Shown here: in pieces, positions 1-12,900 of the stretch | How positions within the stretch are numbered: the first letter of the stretch is position 1 | Layout of the letters: the number at the start of each line of letters is the position of its first letter | Assembly (NCBI RefSeq): GCF_035582795.1 | Contig: NC_134372.1 | Span: 37,858,316 to 37,922,315 of the forward strand | Direction: 5' to 3' | DNA: 64,000 nt | Origin: Mycteria americana | Taxonomy: Eukaryota > Chordata > Aves > Ciconiiformes > Ciconiidae | Translations under genes and position numbers: made by a program | Notes under the pieces: model-generated | The model's input: only the letters and a program-made list of their open reading frames with translations | What the model was told of the DNA's origin: nothing | Database searches by the model: none

Positions 1-1543
1 ATGCTGCAACACTGTTGGATCACAGAGGTCTTTTTCTCACTGGAAATTTAAGTATATATTATGTTCAGAACAAGTATGTTTTGAGTTGAAGAATTCTTTT
101 AGTATGCTTCTCAAAGTTATCCATTAGACAACTGTAATGTGTGTCTAGGAATGAATGAAATCTCCCAGTCTATTCTCTCTTTCATTTTTGGGAAAACCAG
201 TGTATATATCTATATATAGATTTATTAGCTAAAATTCACTTTTAAAAAAAATTATTAAAAAGTTAATGCTTATATTTGAGATACCTAAATTCTTTCTACT
301 AATGGTAATCTATCCAAAATTACAATTTTCAAAGGTAGACATAATTTAAACAAAGTCATCTATCAGATTGAGTGCATTCTCAACATCCTTTTTATTCATG
401 ATAATTTTTATCTTCAAGTTGTTAGCAATTTAAAAAATAGAAAAATACATTTTTTAGCTCCAAAAAGATACCAACAACTTCAGGGAATAACATACTACCT
501 TGGAAACACCCACTTCCGTATTTCAACATCCCACATTTTGCTTCTGAACTAGTTTGCTAAATATATCTGAGACGCAAGAACTTCAGAGGAAGGATTGCTG
601 CTTGCTTGGTTGGTTGGTTTTGTCTTTTTTTTGTGCAATAAGTGGAGTAAATGGAGCAGTGATGTAAGTTCTTCTTTATCTGGAAGAAGAATGAATGATT
701 ACTTGAGATTAGCCAGTAAAGTTGTTCAGAAAGCTTTGTTTCAGCTTTTGTTCTGTATTTCAATTAAAACCTTCTGCAACATTTTCATTAAATTGAATTG
801 GTTTGTAGCATTCATTTGGATCAGAAAAAAATGTGTCTTTCTCTTCTCTCTGAACATGTTCAAAATGTTCTTGGTTTTGCAGACCTTGTTGAAATTTGTA
901 TCCCTCTGCTAAACATGGATTATGTGAAGCAGTATATTATGTATACTGTATATTATGCTGTATATCTCCTTCAGAATATTCTGGCTAACTCTTCTGAACA
1001 TGAAGACAACAGGGTAATTAAAATGGAGAGTAGAAGCAGTAAAGAAAGTACCCTGTATGACTATCTTACATGACTTTTAGCTTTTTGAGATTAATACTGG
1101 ATACTGTAGTACTAGGAAGACAAAAGGGAAAGGCATGCTTATGATCGTATTTGTGGCATCTATAGTAACAAATATCTTGGCTTCAAAATAATTCCATTAT
1201 TTATTCATAATGGGCAAAATAAATCTGAGTAATTGCTAGGCTGTTTTACAAGTTACAATGAGAACATACACAAATTTAACAAGATACGGCATGGATAAAG
1301 ATGTGGTATTGGTTGGGCTCTCTCTTTCACTTTCTGTGTAGAACCAAGATTCCTTATTTTGAGCTGGCAGACAGTAACGCAGCAAATTAAGGTTATTCTG
1401 TCAGTCCAGGAAAGGACGACAGAGAAACACTTGCAAAACTATTTGTATTTGATTGTTGTTGTGTAGCAACAAATGGTAAACTACTCTATTCTGTTCCTGC
1501 AGACAGTGGCTTAAAAGAAGTACCCTATCTGTGATAATTGGTA
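1..1543. other. AT-rich stretch without a recognised gene
   Basis: No open frame here looks like a conserved protein, and I see no convincing exon with both splice signals. The stretch contains AT-rich near-palindromes (about 205-222 and 930-965). It could belong to a 3' UTR or intergenic space of a left-hand neighbour, but nothing in the sequence shows that. Confidence 0.5.
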
Positions 1544-3760
1544 ATAGAATCATAGAATGGTTTGGGTTGGAAGGGACTTTTTAAACATCATCGAACCCAA
1601 GACCCCTGACACGGACAGGGACATCTTTCACTAGATCAGGTTGCTCAAAGCCCCATCCAACCTGACCTTGAACACTTCCAGTGATGGGACATCCACAACG
1701 TCTCTGGGCAACCTGTTCCAGTGTCTCACCACCCTCACTGTAAAAAATTTCTTCCATTTATCCAATCTAAATCTACTCTCAGTTTAAAACCATTACCCCT
1801 TATGCAGTCACTACAGGCCATAGTAAAAAGTCTCTCTCCATCTTTCTTATAAGCCCCTCTTCAAGTATTGAAAGGCAATAATAAGGTTTCCCCAGAGCCT
1901 TCCCTTCTTCAGGCCAAACCACCCCAACTCGCCCAGCCTTTCTTCACGGAAGAGGTGCTCCAGCCCTCTGATCATTTTCATGGCCCTCCTCTGGATCTAC
2001 TCAAGCAGGTCCATGTCTTTCTTGTACAGGGGACTCCAGAGCTGGATGCAGTACTTCAGGTGGGGTCTCCCAAGAGCAGAGTAGAAAGGGCAGAATCACC
2101 TCCCTTAACCTGCTGGCCACACTTCTTGTGATGCAGCCCAGGATACGATATAGGCTTTCTGGTCTGCACGTGGACATTGCCAGCTCACGTCCAATCTTTC
2201 ATCCACCAGTACCCCCAAGTCCTTCTCTGCAGGGCTGCTCTCAATCCCTTCATCCCCCAGTCTGTATTGGTACTGGTGATTACCCTAACCCAGGTACAGG
2301 AGCTTGCACTTGGCCTCATTTAACTTCATGAGTTTCACATGGGCCCACTTCTCACACCTGTCAAGGTCCCTCCAGATGGCATCCCTTACCTCTAGCATAC
2401 CAACTGCACCACTCAGCTTGGTGTCATCTGCAAACTCGCTGAGGGTACACTCAATCTTACTGCCTATGCCATTAATGAAGATATTAAACAGTATTGGTCC
2501 CAGTATGGACCCTCGAGGGACACCATTCATTACTGGCTTCCATTTGGACATTGAGCCATTGACTGTAACTCTTTGGATGTGGCCACCCAGCCAATTCATT
2601 ATCTATCTAATTGCCCATCCATCAAATCCATCTCTCTCCAATTTAGAGGCAAGAATGTTGTGGGGGACCATGTCAAAGGCCTTACAGAAGTCCAGGTTGT
2701 TCTTCCCTTGTCCCCTGAGGTAGTCACTCCATTGTAGAAGGCTACTAGATTAGTCAGGCACTATTTGCCCTTGGTGAAAACCCATGGGCTGCCTCAAATC
2801 ACCTCCCTGTCTTCCTTACGCTTCAACGTAGCTTCCAGGAGGATCTGTTCCATGATCTTACCAGGCACAGAGGTGAGGCTGACTGGTCCATAGCTCCCAG
2901 GGTTCTCCTTTTTACCCTTTTTTAGAAATGGGTGTGATATTCCCTTTTCTCCAGTCGCTGGGGACTTTGCCTGACTGCCATGACTTTTCAAATATGATGG
3001 AGAGTCGCTTAGCGACTGCACCTGCCAGTTCCCTCAGGACCCTGGAATGCACCTCATGAGGTCCCAAAGACTTAGGTCTATGTTCAGATTCCTCAGATGG
3101 TCTTAAATTTGGTCTTCTCCTATGACAAAAGAGACTTTATTCCCCCACATCAAGGTTCAGGGACTTGAGCAATGTGGGAAGAGTGATTGCCAGTGAAAAC
3201 AGGCAAAAAAAATTGTCGAGTACCTCAGCCTTCTCCATGTCAGTTGTCACTAGATCTCCCATCTTATCAGGGGGGTGGGCGTGTATACATTTTCTGAAGT
3301 CCTCCTTTTCTGACCAACATACCTGTAGGAGCCCTTATTATTATTATTATTCACCCCCCTTGCCAAATTCAGCTCCAGCTGTGCCTTAGCTCTCCTGATC
3401 CCATTCCTGTACATCCAGGCAGCATCCCTATATTCTTCCCTATGGATACATATTCCAGCTTCCAGTGCCTATGCATTTCTTTCTACACTTCAGTTTGACC
3501 AGAAGGGCCTTACTCAGCTATGCTGGTCTCCTGCCTTCCTTGCCTGATTTCTTACACATGGGAATAGAGAGCTTTTGTACTTTAAGAAACACATTCTTAA
3601 AGAGCTGCCAGCTCTCTTCTGCTTCTTTATCACTGAGGGCAGTTTCCCAGGGGGTCCCATCCACTAGTTCCTTAAACAACTGAAAGTTCACTCTCCTAAA
3701 ATTCAGGGTTTTCACTTTACATCTCTTAATCTGGCCCATATCCCTCGAGATGATGAGTTC
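1544..3760 (-). mobile_element. CR1 LINE, 5'-truncated, about 2.2 kb
   Basis: The left end carries the reverse complement of the CR1 3' terminus (AGAATCATAGAATGG followed by the GGTTGGAAGGGAC block), so the element reads on the minus strand. Minus-strand frames give reverse-transcriptase pieces: one at 2285-2599 with the RT active-site motif FADDTKL, one at 2794-3021 with an upstream RT segment, and one at about 3518-3745 with the linker between endonuclease and RT. The frame is broken between these pieces, and the endonuclease region is absent. This is therefore a dead copy shortened at its 5' end, as is usual for CR1. A short ATT repeat (about 3336-3351) lies inside it. The right boundary is approximate. 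Confidence 0.9.
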
Positions 3761-4699
3761 GAATATACAAAACAATATATATAACAAAATACAAAAAATG
3801 AAGAAATTATGTAATCTGCAACCGCTTTGATTTTGCAATATAGTCTTTCATAGTTTCTGGAGAGCTTCCTTGATGATTTTTTATTGTTCTGTACCTTATG
3901 ATTGTTCTACCAGTTTATTTTTGTGGTAGAAAGTAGCTATTAGGATATTTTAGGAAAGAAATTATTCAGCAACCTAAACACAGGTTAGATTCTTACAGAA
4001 GCTTTTACACACGTGCATGTTGCTGTACATTATGCCTTTAATTCTAATATAAGTTTTGCTGTGCGTCAAAAACAGTTACTTCAATACTACATCCGTATCT
4101 TAAGTGAAGAGTCTGCCTCTCCATCTTTGTCTCCTGTAACGTTTTTTTCCACCAACAAAAACAAAGTGGTCCAGTAGGGGGAGCTTGAGGGCCAAAGGAC
4201 AAAAAAGTAACAAAAAATAACAAAAGTAACAAAAATATACTATTTTACATAGAAAGTTATGAAAATCGTTAAATGCAACCACAAATGGCTTAGAATATAC
4301 ATACAATAAATACCTTTTAAGTTAAAAATATTGATGATTAAAGCTGTAGTTTCAAAATATTGAGCCACTTTTAAGTATGGGCTTCTGCCCAAAGAAGTGG
4401 GCTTTATTTCCCAGCTGCATGTTTCATCCCCTTCTCTTGGGCTGGCGCCTTGTCTACGCATTCTTATGCAAAATTAAATGAGGCCTAGAACACTTCTTTT
4501 TTTTTTTTAAGCCTGAATGGAAAGGGTAGTGTACAACAGAGTGAATTAGAAAAAGAAAATTAAAAAAGTAGCTGCTTTATCACAGAGCTTGAGATGTGAG
4601 TGAACACTTTCTTTAGGCCCTAAATGCTATGGGACATTTACAACAGCTGTTTTCGGTTGTGGATACGTATATACTTGAGTAGCATAGCTAAACTCTAAT
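3761..4699. other. Intergenic DNA between CR1 and the CpG island
   Basis: AT-rich sequence with a T run near 4497-4509. Short frames are present on both strands, but none resembles a known protein or has good splice signals. I see nothing definite. Confidence 0.5.
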
Positions 4700-5290
4700 A
4701 GGTAAGTGCCAGGTGCTCTTTCTCCCTATCCGCCTGATTTTACACACCTTTCAAGAATACCCTCCACTTCAGACTCAGCAGCCTCTGGGAAAAAGGCGTG
4801 CCGCAGAAGGCCTGGCAGTTACCGCCTCACGGTGCGACCCTGCCTCGGGAAGACACCGCCAGAGGAACAACAGCAGAGCCCACTGCCTTCCAGCTCCTCC
4901 ACCACGTTCTAGCCCGGCCCCTTCCGTCCTCAGCCTGAGGCACCACCACTGCTGCATGGCGAGTCTCGCCCCTCCGAGCCCGGGGCAGGAACAGCAGAAA
5001 GGCAAGACTCTCACTTAAGGCTCATCTGCCACAACAATACACTTAAAGAGCCGAGAATGCACCGTTACAGCGCTCTAACCCCGCTGCAGACAACACACTC
5101 CCTCGCTGCTGCCAACCGCCCGACTTCTCCTCAGCACGCTACAGCACACGCCCAACAAGCACAAGGCGGGAAGTCCGGAGGGCGCGCACCGCCTAATTGC
5201 AGTCTGCGGCCTGCTTACGCATGCGCACTGGGCGGAACTGCGTTTGGGCGCGGGGCGTGATATTGGAGGCGGGAGAGTTGGCTGTCTCTG
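4700..5290 (+). promoter_or_regulatory. CpG-rich promoter region, probably of TDRD12
   Basis: This is the only clearly GC- and CpG-rich stretch in the window, and it lies about 1.7 kb before the TDRD12 start codon. Motifs visible by eye are an NRF1-like palindrome CGCATGCGCA (5218-5227), an E2F-type GGCGGGAA (5165-5172), a MYB-type TAACGG on the minus strand (5062-5067) and CAACCGCC (5113-5120). There is no clear TATA box, which fits a CpG-island promoter. NRF1, E2F6-type and A-MYB sites are known from germline and piRNA-pathway promoters. Their use here is inference. Frames on either strand in this stretch look like by-products of GC content. Confidence 0.65.
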
Positions 5291-6920
5291 GAAGCTTCTA
5301 AGGAGAGTGGCAGGGAGGTTTTGTAGGGCTGTGTTTGGGTGCTTATGGCCATGATGATATTGGTGACTAAGGTTAGGGGGTTTATTTTTATGAGGAAGAG
5401 CATGAAACTAAGGCAGAATATGAAGCAGGTTGGGGAGGGAATAGAGCAAAACCCATAGTTTCTTAGCAGTCTTTCACCTTTTACTGTGCTCTGCTGTCCT
5501 TGCACTGCATCTATTAGATGTGGGGGTTTTAGAGGGAGTAAGACTGAGTAGAGGGAGAGAGGCTGGGGTAGTGAGTTGGTTGGGTTTTTTAGGAGTGTTT
5601 GTATCAGACTTATGTTGCTGGAGAGGCATCCCTTTACCTTCTGTTACGTTTTTCTTAAGGTAGCAGTTTGGGGTGAGGGGTTTAGTGACCTCTTGCACCT
5701 TTACAAGGTAAATGTCTTCAGCATTGGATATGTGATTTGAGCAAACATTTGTGTTCTTATTTAGTTCTTAATAACAAAGTGGGTATGCTGTTACTAGTAA
5801 TACGTTAAGAGAGCTAGCCTTTTATGTGGGTGTGATTTATCTTTTGATACTTTGATAGGTTATTTATTGCTTTTGCACTTCTCAAACTGAGAGATTAGGA
5901 GAGGTTATTTATGCCTCTCACTGAAATAAAAGTATCTCTTTTTTAAGTGTCTAAGGCACCGCTATATATCCCATGTTATAGTATATTATAGTGCATGTTA
6001 GAGACTTACGTGTAACCTGGATGCTATGCTTGTATCATATGGTATTAGGTAAAGCTTCTAAAATAGTTTCGGCTGTTTCATTGTTGTGTCAAACCGGGAA
6101 TCATTTGTACCATCTCCTAGCAAAGTATGTTGGTAGTTATGACCATGGTGTAGCTGTATTGCTTCTTATTTAGCGCTGACTTGTTCAACGCTAGCTTTGG
6201 AAGTGGAGGGCCAATGTTTTGACTTTCCTCTCCTGAAACATTTTATTAGGCGCCTACTTCCGCTGTGAATTCTTTTAAGCGGTAAGCTAGACACTGCAGT
6301 GATGATATCATGATGTGCTGGTTTGTACCAAAATGAAATGTGAATTGCTTCAGTCTGTAGGTAGTTTATTATTCCATTGTAATTCCTAGGTATGATATGT
6401 ACCACTGCAGATAAATGTAATATGAAATACCAGTAAAAATTTCTGTTATGTTAAAATTGTTTACTAAAGTTGGGACTCTTATTTTGTGTTAGTTTTTTGG
6501 GGTTTTTTTTAATGATATAAGCATTTCCCTCTGGTGTTTCTGTCCATTTGGTCATGTAGATAGATTGTAGCAGCCCTTTTTTTCAATCAGCCTATTTCTG
6601 TTGGCCTTTGCATGTAAGATAAGCAGCTGTATACTGTAAGTGGGTTGAAGATAACAGATGTGTTTTGGTGTACTAAAAATTGATGTGGTTGTATGTAAAT
6701 AAGTGTGGATGGCAAATCTTTATTAGGCTTTAACATAATGCCTCATTAAGAAGGCTGGTTTGAACCATTTGATATGTGTAGATTGGTTGCCTAGACTAAC
6801 ACTCTTGAGACAAGTAGCAAAAATCTATAGGCTTGCTTTACATGTGAGCTCTTTAGATACGCTTCAAAAAAACCGATGGCTTTAAAAATGGTTAATCAAA
6901 CATTTGTTGTTCTTTTACAG
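5291..6920 (+). other. Likely 5' UTR exon and first intron of TDRD12
   Basis: The first coding exon has a good acceptor just before 6921, so a noncoding exon should lie upstream. The best-looking donor downstream of the CpG island is ACAAG|GTAAAT with the exon edge at 5707. If used, it would give a long first exon starting near 5.25 kb. Weaker donors occur earlier. The true transcription start and donor cannot be set from sequence alone. Confidence 0.35.
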
Positions 6921-6971
6921 TAGTGTTGAGGAAGACTCTAGCTGAGAAACATGGAAGTCTTGGTATTAGAG
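6921..6971 (+). CDS. TDRD12: TDRD12 exon with start codon (coding from 6951)
   Basis: The exon follows acceptor TCTTTTACAG and ends at a GTATGC donor. It encodes the first seven residues, MEVLVLE, and 6921-6950 is 5' UTR with in-frame TAG, TGA and TAG. Human TDRD12 also starts with a very short hydrophobic leader before IEDPGCFWV. Confidence 0.9.
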
Positions 6972-9900
6972 GTATGCTGGCATCTTTTAAAGTCTAAAGG
7001 ATTGATGTTTGTTTATTTCAATGCAACTCTCTGGAAGTCAGATTTACAAATAAGGTGATGCCTCTGTATTTCCATTCAGCAGCACTTTCTTATGTGTGTG
7101 GGGTCATACATGGATTATATATGTTTTGTCATTTCTTTTTGTTTCATCTCAAAAGAGGTCAGTAGGGATGCAGCTAAAATCTAAAATGGAACATGCGCAA
7201 CATAATCTTAAACAGAGTGTAGCATAGTACTAGGTTCTAATGAATTGCACAAGAGATCATGGAAAAGTCACTTTCCCAGAATACAGCCGGAACAGCTGAC
7301 CCAAGGGATATTCCATACCATATGATGTCATGCTCAGTAATAAAAGCTGTGGGGAAGGAGGAGGAAAGGGGGATGCCTGTGGTTATCAAATTTGTGTTCC
7401 CAAGTCAGCGTTACGCATGATGAAGCCCTGTTTTCCTGGAAATGGCTAAACATCTGCCTGCCAATGCAAAACAGTGAATGCATTCCTTATTTTGCTTTGC
7501 TTGCATGCGCAGCTTTTGCTTTACCTATTCAGCTGTTTTTATATCAACCCATGAGTTCTCTCACTTTTACCCTTCCAGTTCTCTCAGTCATTCCACTGCA
7601 GGGTAGTGTGGGAGCAGCTGTGTGGTGTTTAGCTGCCTACTGGGATTAACCCACAACAACTGGGGACCCAGATCGGCTGAAAGACTGCAATATAAAGGTT
7701 TATGAAGGCTGAGCAGAAAGCTATGATCCCATTTTAAAGAAACTGTCTTGTAGACTCTCTTGAGCATGAAGAAAAGTCTATTGGTGGGGTTCATTGTGTG
7801 TTTTGGGTTTTTTTTATACGTACTTTTTGAGGACAGTATGGAAGTAAAAAGCTTTATGTCTTTGCATTTTACCCGCTGTTTGGTGTAACCAACTTTTTAG
7901 GTAATCTACTACCTTTTAGTCTATGCAATTGCCCTGCTAAAGAAACTTGCAAGCTGAGAAGTCATTTCATGAACTAATGGTCTGAAGTTGAAAGATGTTT
8001 TGCTTGTTAACATTTTGTATCCTAAGTATCAGTTGCCATAATTTTTAAGGTGCCTCACTAAAGATTTTAAGTTTTATTTTTACATTTGCTGCTCAGATGT
8101 TTTTTAAAACATCCTATTGTTTTAGCAGGAGCTAATAGTGTTTGTTATTATTATCTACCCCTTGCCCCAGATTGAAGATCCAGGTTGCTTTTGGGTTACT
8201 ATGAAAGGATGTGGGCCTTACATAGTCGATGAAATAGAGTATAAAAACCTGAATGCTGAAATGAATCGGTTCTATGACAAATCTTATAAAGATGTGGATG
8301 AAGTAAAACCACTAACGGTGGAAGAAGGCCAGGTAAAATCATGGCTATATTCTGCAGATCGAGAGAAATAATCTGTTCTTTGCATTGATTTGGGGGTGAA
8401 GTATCCAAGATATGCATTAATTTTTTTTTTTAATATTGCTATGTAGAAAAGTAGATAATGGCATCTACATGGGCTATATCTTACCTGTAAACTTCATAAC
8501 TACATAACCTGCAATGCTTGCATTTTAAAAAGAAAATTGAGGGCTGTATAATAAATACTATATTCTTGCTTCTAAAAAAAGCTTCGAGTGTAATTTGCTC
8601 CATTTACAAGAACCTGCTGTCTTGTTCTTTCTTTTCCAGATTTGTGTGGTTTTCAGTAAGGAACTCAAATGCTGGTGTAGAGCGGTTATTAAGTCAATCA
8701 TGTACTGTACAGATCATTATCAAACAGAATGTTTTCTTGTGGATTATGCCAAATACACTTTTGTTAAATCAAAGGAGTAAGTGTTCGGGTTTTTTGATGC
8801 TGTCACTGGAATGTATTTGTTAGTTAATGCATACAGATACTATTAATATTTATTTAGATTGATAGTGACAAGGCTTTGGGTTAATTGAGGTGTGGGTTGG
8901 GTCCACAAGAAACTGCTAGCCATATGATAGGCCCTTGCAAGTGTGGATGCAAACCAGTCTTTGTTTTGTGAATTTTTAAAGATGCTTTCTATTGTAGGTT
9001 TTCTTTTTTTAAAGATTTGAAATAGAAATAATGTCAGTTTGTTATGACTGAAATGTATGATTGCCAGCTAACATTATTTACATATACTTTCCTCCCTTAC
9101 TGAGTGATTATATACTAAAAAATTATAACCAGTGAAGATCATTCACAAAGTGTATATGAAAGCAGGGTTTCACTTGCTGAACCAGCTTTTGATATCTAGA
9201 CACAACTATGTGGGTTTTTTCCCACTGCAGTTTACTAGCTTGTTTACTTTACTGAGAGCTGACAGTCTGTCTTGGCATGGTACAGAAAAGGTGTGTTCAC
9301 AGGTTCTGAGTTTTTAATAAAACCACTATGAAACCTGCTGTTTCTAAAATCTTGAAAAATGTGTTCTAAAAAATAATTGTTCCAGCTCTTAGCTAGATTT
9401 GAAGTTCATTTCTCTAATAAAATACACACCTTTTGAATACAAGAAGCTTTACCAAATGTTTTTTGGTAGTATTCCATGAAATTAAGAAAGCTTATTTAAA
9501 ATATTTTAAAGTAAATCTTAGGTTAAATAATGTTTTTAATTGAATGTTGCTGTATTGGAAAATGACTTGACAATGCCCTGAGTTTAAAATATGTTCAACT
9601 AGAAGTAAATGTGTGATTTACTGCTTTTTCATTGTAAAATGAAAAATTGAACAAAAGTGATAGCTATATTGATCTTAAAAGCTTGCTATATATGGTGTCT
9701 TGCTGGTTTAATATTAAAAGTCTCCAGCCAGACCAAGTGTAAAGGATAAGATTAACACTCTAGTGATATTTTTATAAAGAAGAAATTCTTTTTAGGAAAA
9801 TGAGTACAAATGCAAATTAATGTGTTTATTAGATTTCCTTCTTGCTAATGTTAATCGTACCTGGTTTCTCACACAGAAGTAATAACTGCAAAATTGAATA

Positions 9901-12900
9901 TGCAGTGCCAGGTGGTGTATGTGGTAGTATGAGGGCTAAATATCATGAAAAGACTTCAAACTACAGTGGCAAAGGATTAGAAAAACTTCGAGTGAATAGG
10001 AAGTGTATTCATACCCACGGCGAATCTGTTCACTAGTTGCTCTGGTAGCACCTCTCTTGGAGAGAAAAATAAAACACTGGTTCCAGGGTGTTTCACAGCG
10101 GGAGCCAAACTTCCAGAAGAACTGTGTTGTAAGATACAGGGTAACAGAAGGATGTGTATGAGACCAATGACTTCTGGAGAATAAAATCTGCTCTGTAAAA
10201 TGAGATTATTTCCACTTTGTTTTTAAGCATTCGAGTTGCACTGGAAGCATTTACGCAGATCCCATACAGAGCAAAAAAGTGTAGATTGTATCGTACAAAG
10301 CCAGTGACATTGCGTATCGACTTTTGTGAAGATACGGCAAAAATAGTGTAAGTAGAGTTTAATAAATATATTCAATTCATAAATTTAATTGTGAAGTTTT
10401 ATTGCAGAAATTTTTTTTTAGAAGAGGTTATGTTTCAAGAAGAACATAGGAAATCAGATTTGGAAAGCTTTCTTTTTCAGAGAAGCAGTTCTTAAATGGA
10501 ACCACTTCCTTAATGATTTGGGTTTTATTATTCACCTGTTTGAATCTTTTCATATTTATTTAAAAACCTTTGGAAGTTTAGGTAAGTTTCTAGCAGTTCT
10601 TGCCCTTTGACTGTCATCCCACAGCTGTGTTTCTTGATTCCTAGCACGTGAACATCTTTATTAATCTTTCCTGATGTGTTGTTTCTTACAGATGCTCATT
10701 TTACTCCTGATACTCTTTTCTTTGTGGTAGTTACATGCTTAGCTGAACTGAAGTTCAATAGCTGTTTCTAGGTAGCTCTGTTTTTCCCCATTCTGTCTTC
10801 TTTCTTGACATATTTTTGGATTTTTGTTATGCTTTGCTTATATTTGTGTCAGTTTTTTCTCACTGCAGTTTTGAAGGAGTTGGATAAGGTTTTCCCTGGG
10901 GTCTGGTGGTAAAGAAAAATGCTTTTGTATTCTTCAGTTGCAGGATGTTTTTGTCAAAGATCCTGCCAACTTGAGAGGGACAGGATTAGGTCACTGGGGA
11001 ATACGGCTCTACAGCAAGAAAGCTACTTTGGTTTGTGCCATTAAATAATATTCAAAACTACATGTGGTGAAGCAGTTTGGTTTTTTTTATATACTCTTGT
11101 TTGGAAGAAGAAATTAGTATTTGACTTCCAATATTCTGGCAGAACAATTATTAGCATAGTTTGGATAGGAATAGCATGCATCTTGAGTGGGCCATCATTG
11201 TGAATTATCAAAAAAAGTAGTAGATTGTCATATTTTGTTTACAGTGCTCTTCCTTTGATTCTTTTTTATTTTATACTTAAAGTTGCAGAAGATGGTAAAG
11301 AGTGAACTTGATTTTCTGCTACAGACCTTTCAGTCTTCAGCGCTTCAATGTTTGTGAAGTGCTTGTTCAAAATTTCTCAATACCTGTTTAATTAATATGT
11401 TCCGCAAGTGGATTCTTGCTTTATTTTTGGTTATTCTGTTTCATCATATTTTATGTTGGATGAAAGCCATCATACCTTGACAAAGCAATATCCAGTAATT
11501 TTTGATCATCTTATTGATGAGCTGAAACAATATTATCAAGACTGAAACTACATTCTAAGCAGTAAGATTCTGCTAATGTGTCTAGGTGGTGCACCACTTA
11601 AGATTTGGCATGACTTGAAATAATTTCTTTACATACATCCAAAGTTTTTTCCAAAATTACCGTTTTAGTTTTTGATGATGTAGGATAACTGGTTGTGTTT
11701 CTTTTCCTAGACCAGCCAAAAGATGGGATAGTGCTGCTACTCGATATTTTCAAAACCTTCTCAAAGGTAAATAAAACATCTTGCCAAAATCATTGGCACA
11801 TTTGTTTTGGGATTGGCAATCATTGGCACTTTTGTTTTGGGAAAAATAAACTGTTAGAGAAATGTAGTACTTGTGTTTATATATTTGATTATATTTAAGA
11901 ATGTTGTATATTAAAAATAAAGAGAAAGGGGCTACATAAGGTTTTTTGTATGGACTAAGGCAAAAATATTTGTGGAGCTGCATCTTGAGTACTGTGGGCT
12001 TCCATGCTGCATAAATTTTGATAGTTGACTCAATGGTATCTGGCTCTCGGACAGCCTAAATAACAGAGCACTCATGTAACATTTGTTTTGAACAGTGGAG
12101 CCTTGCTGTGTATTTAGCTTAAATCTTTGAATCAGCATCACAGCTGTATTTTTGTAGTTTTGTACAGAGATGTCAAGATCTGGCTTAGGAGTTTACCCTT
12201 TCAGTTGTTTTTTTGACAAGGATCTAAGCACCCGCTCAGAAGAGGAATATCTTTATTATAGTTGTTAACAAATTGATTGAGCTCCAAGTACTTATTTAGT
12301 AAGCTAGAACTGCCTTTTCTCCACTCTGTTCTTGTCCTTTCCCATGTTTGGTGCTTCAGTAGGTCATCCAGTCTTTTTTTTTATATCAAGCCTTCTATTT
12401 TGGTATGAGACAGCTTTTGGTCTTACTAGAAAAGCAGCTCTTTACTGAGGTTTTCTAATCTTCTTGCTTACATGCTTCTACCTGAAAAACTACCTACCTG
12501 CTTACTCACAAGTATAACAAACTCCACATAAAAGGTATTTGGGGAGGAGAGGATGAGTTTATGAAAGCAATAAAGGGTCTTCAGGCTGATAATTTCACAC
12601 ACTAACTGGGACATAGCACTTCTCACGATTTACTCCCCACCCCCCACCACCCCTTAAGTGTCACTGTGCAAAGTAAAGGTTAGTAGGGAACAATAATAAC
12701 ATTGAATACAATTTCATAGATATTCCCAGACTGTACCAAAAGTAGTAATAGATACTTTTTTTTTAATTACTAGCACATCATTAGCGTATGCAGGAGTGCT
12801 TCAGAATTTACTAATGGACTTTCATCATCTATGTTTGCTTGAATGAAGAGCCTAACCAAGCTATACAAATGTGCAAATATAACTTCTTTCAAGAAAAGTA

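Noticed and set aside
4706-5018. Open frames on both strands in the CpG island
   Set aside because: Low-complexity Pro/Ser/Arg-rich translations are typical of GC-rich DNA, and there are no splice partners.
9842-10036. 64-codon frame in TDRD12 intron 3
   Set aside because: There is no donor in frame, no similarity, and exons 3 and 4 already join in phase without it.
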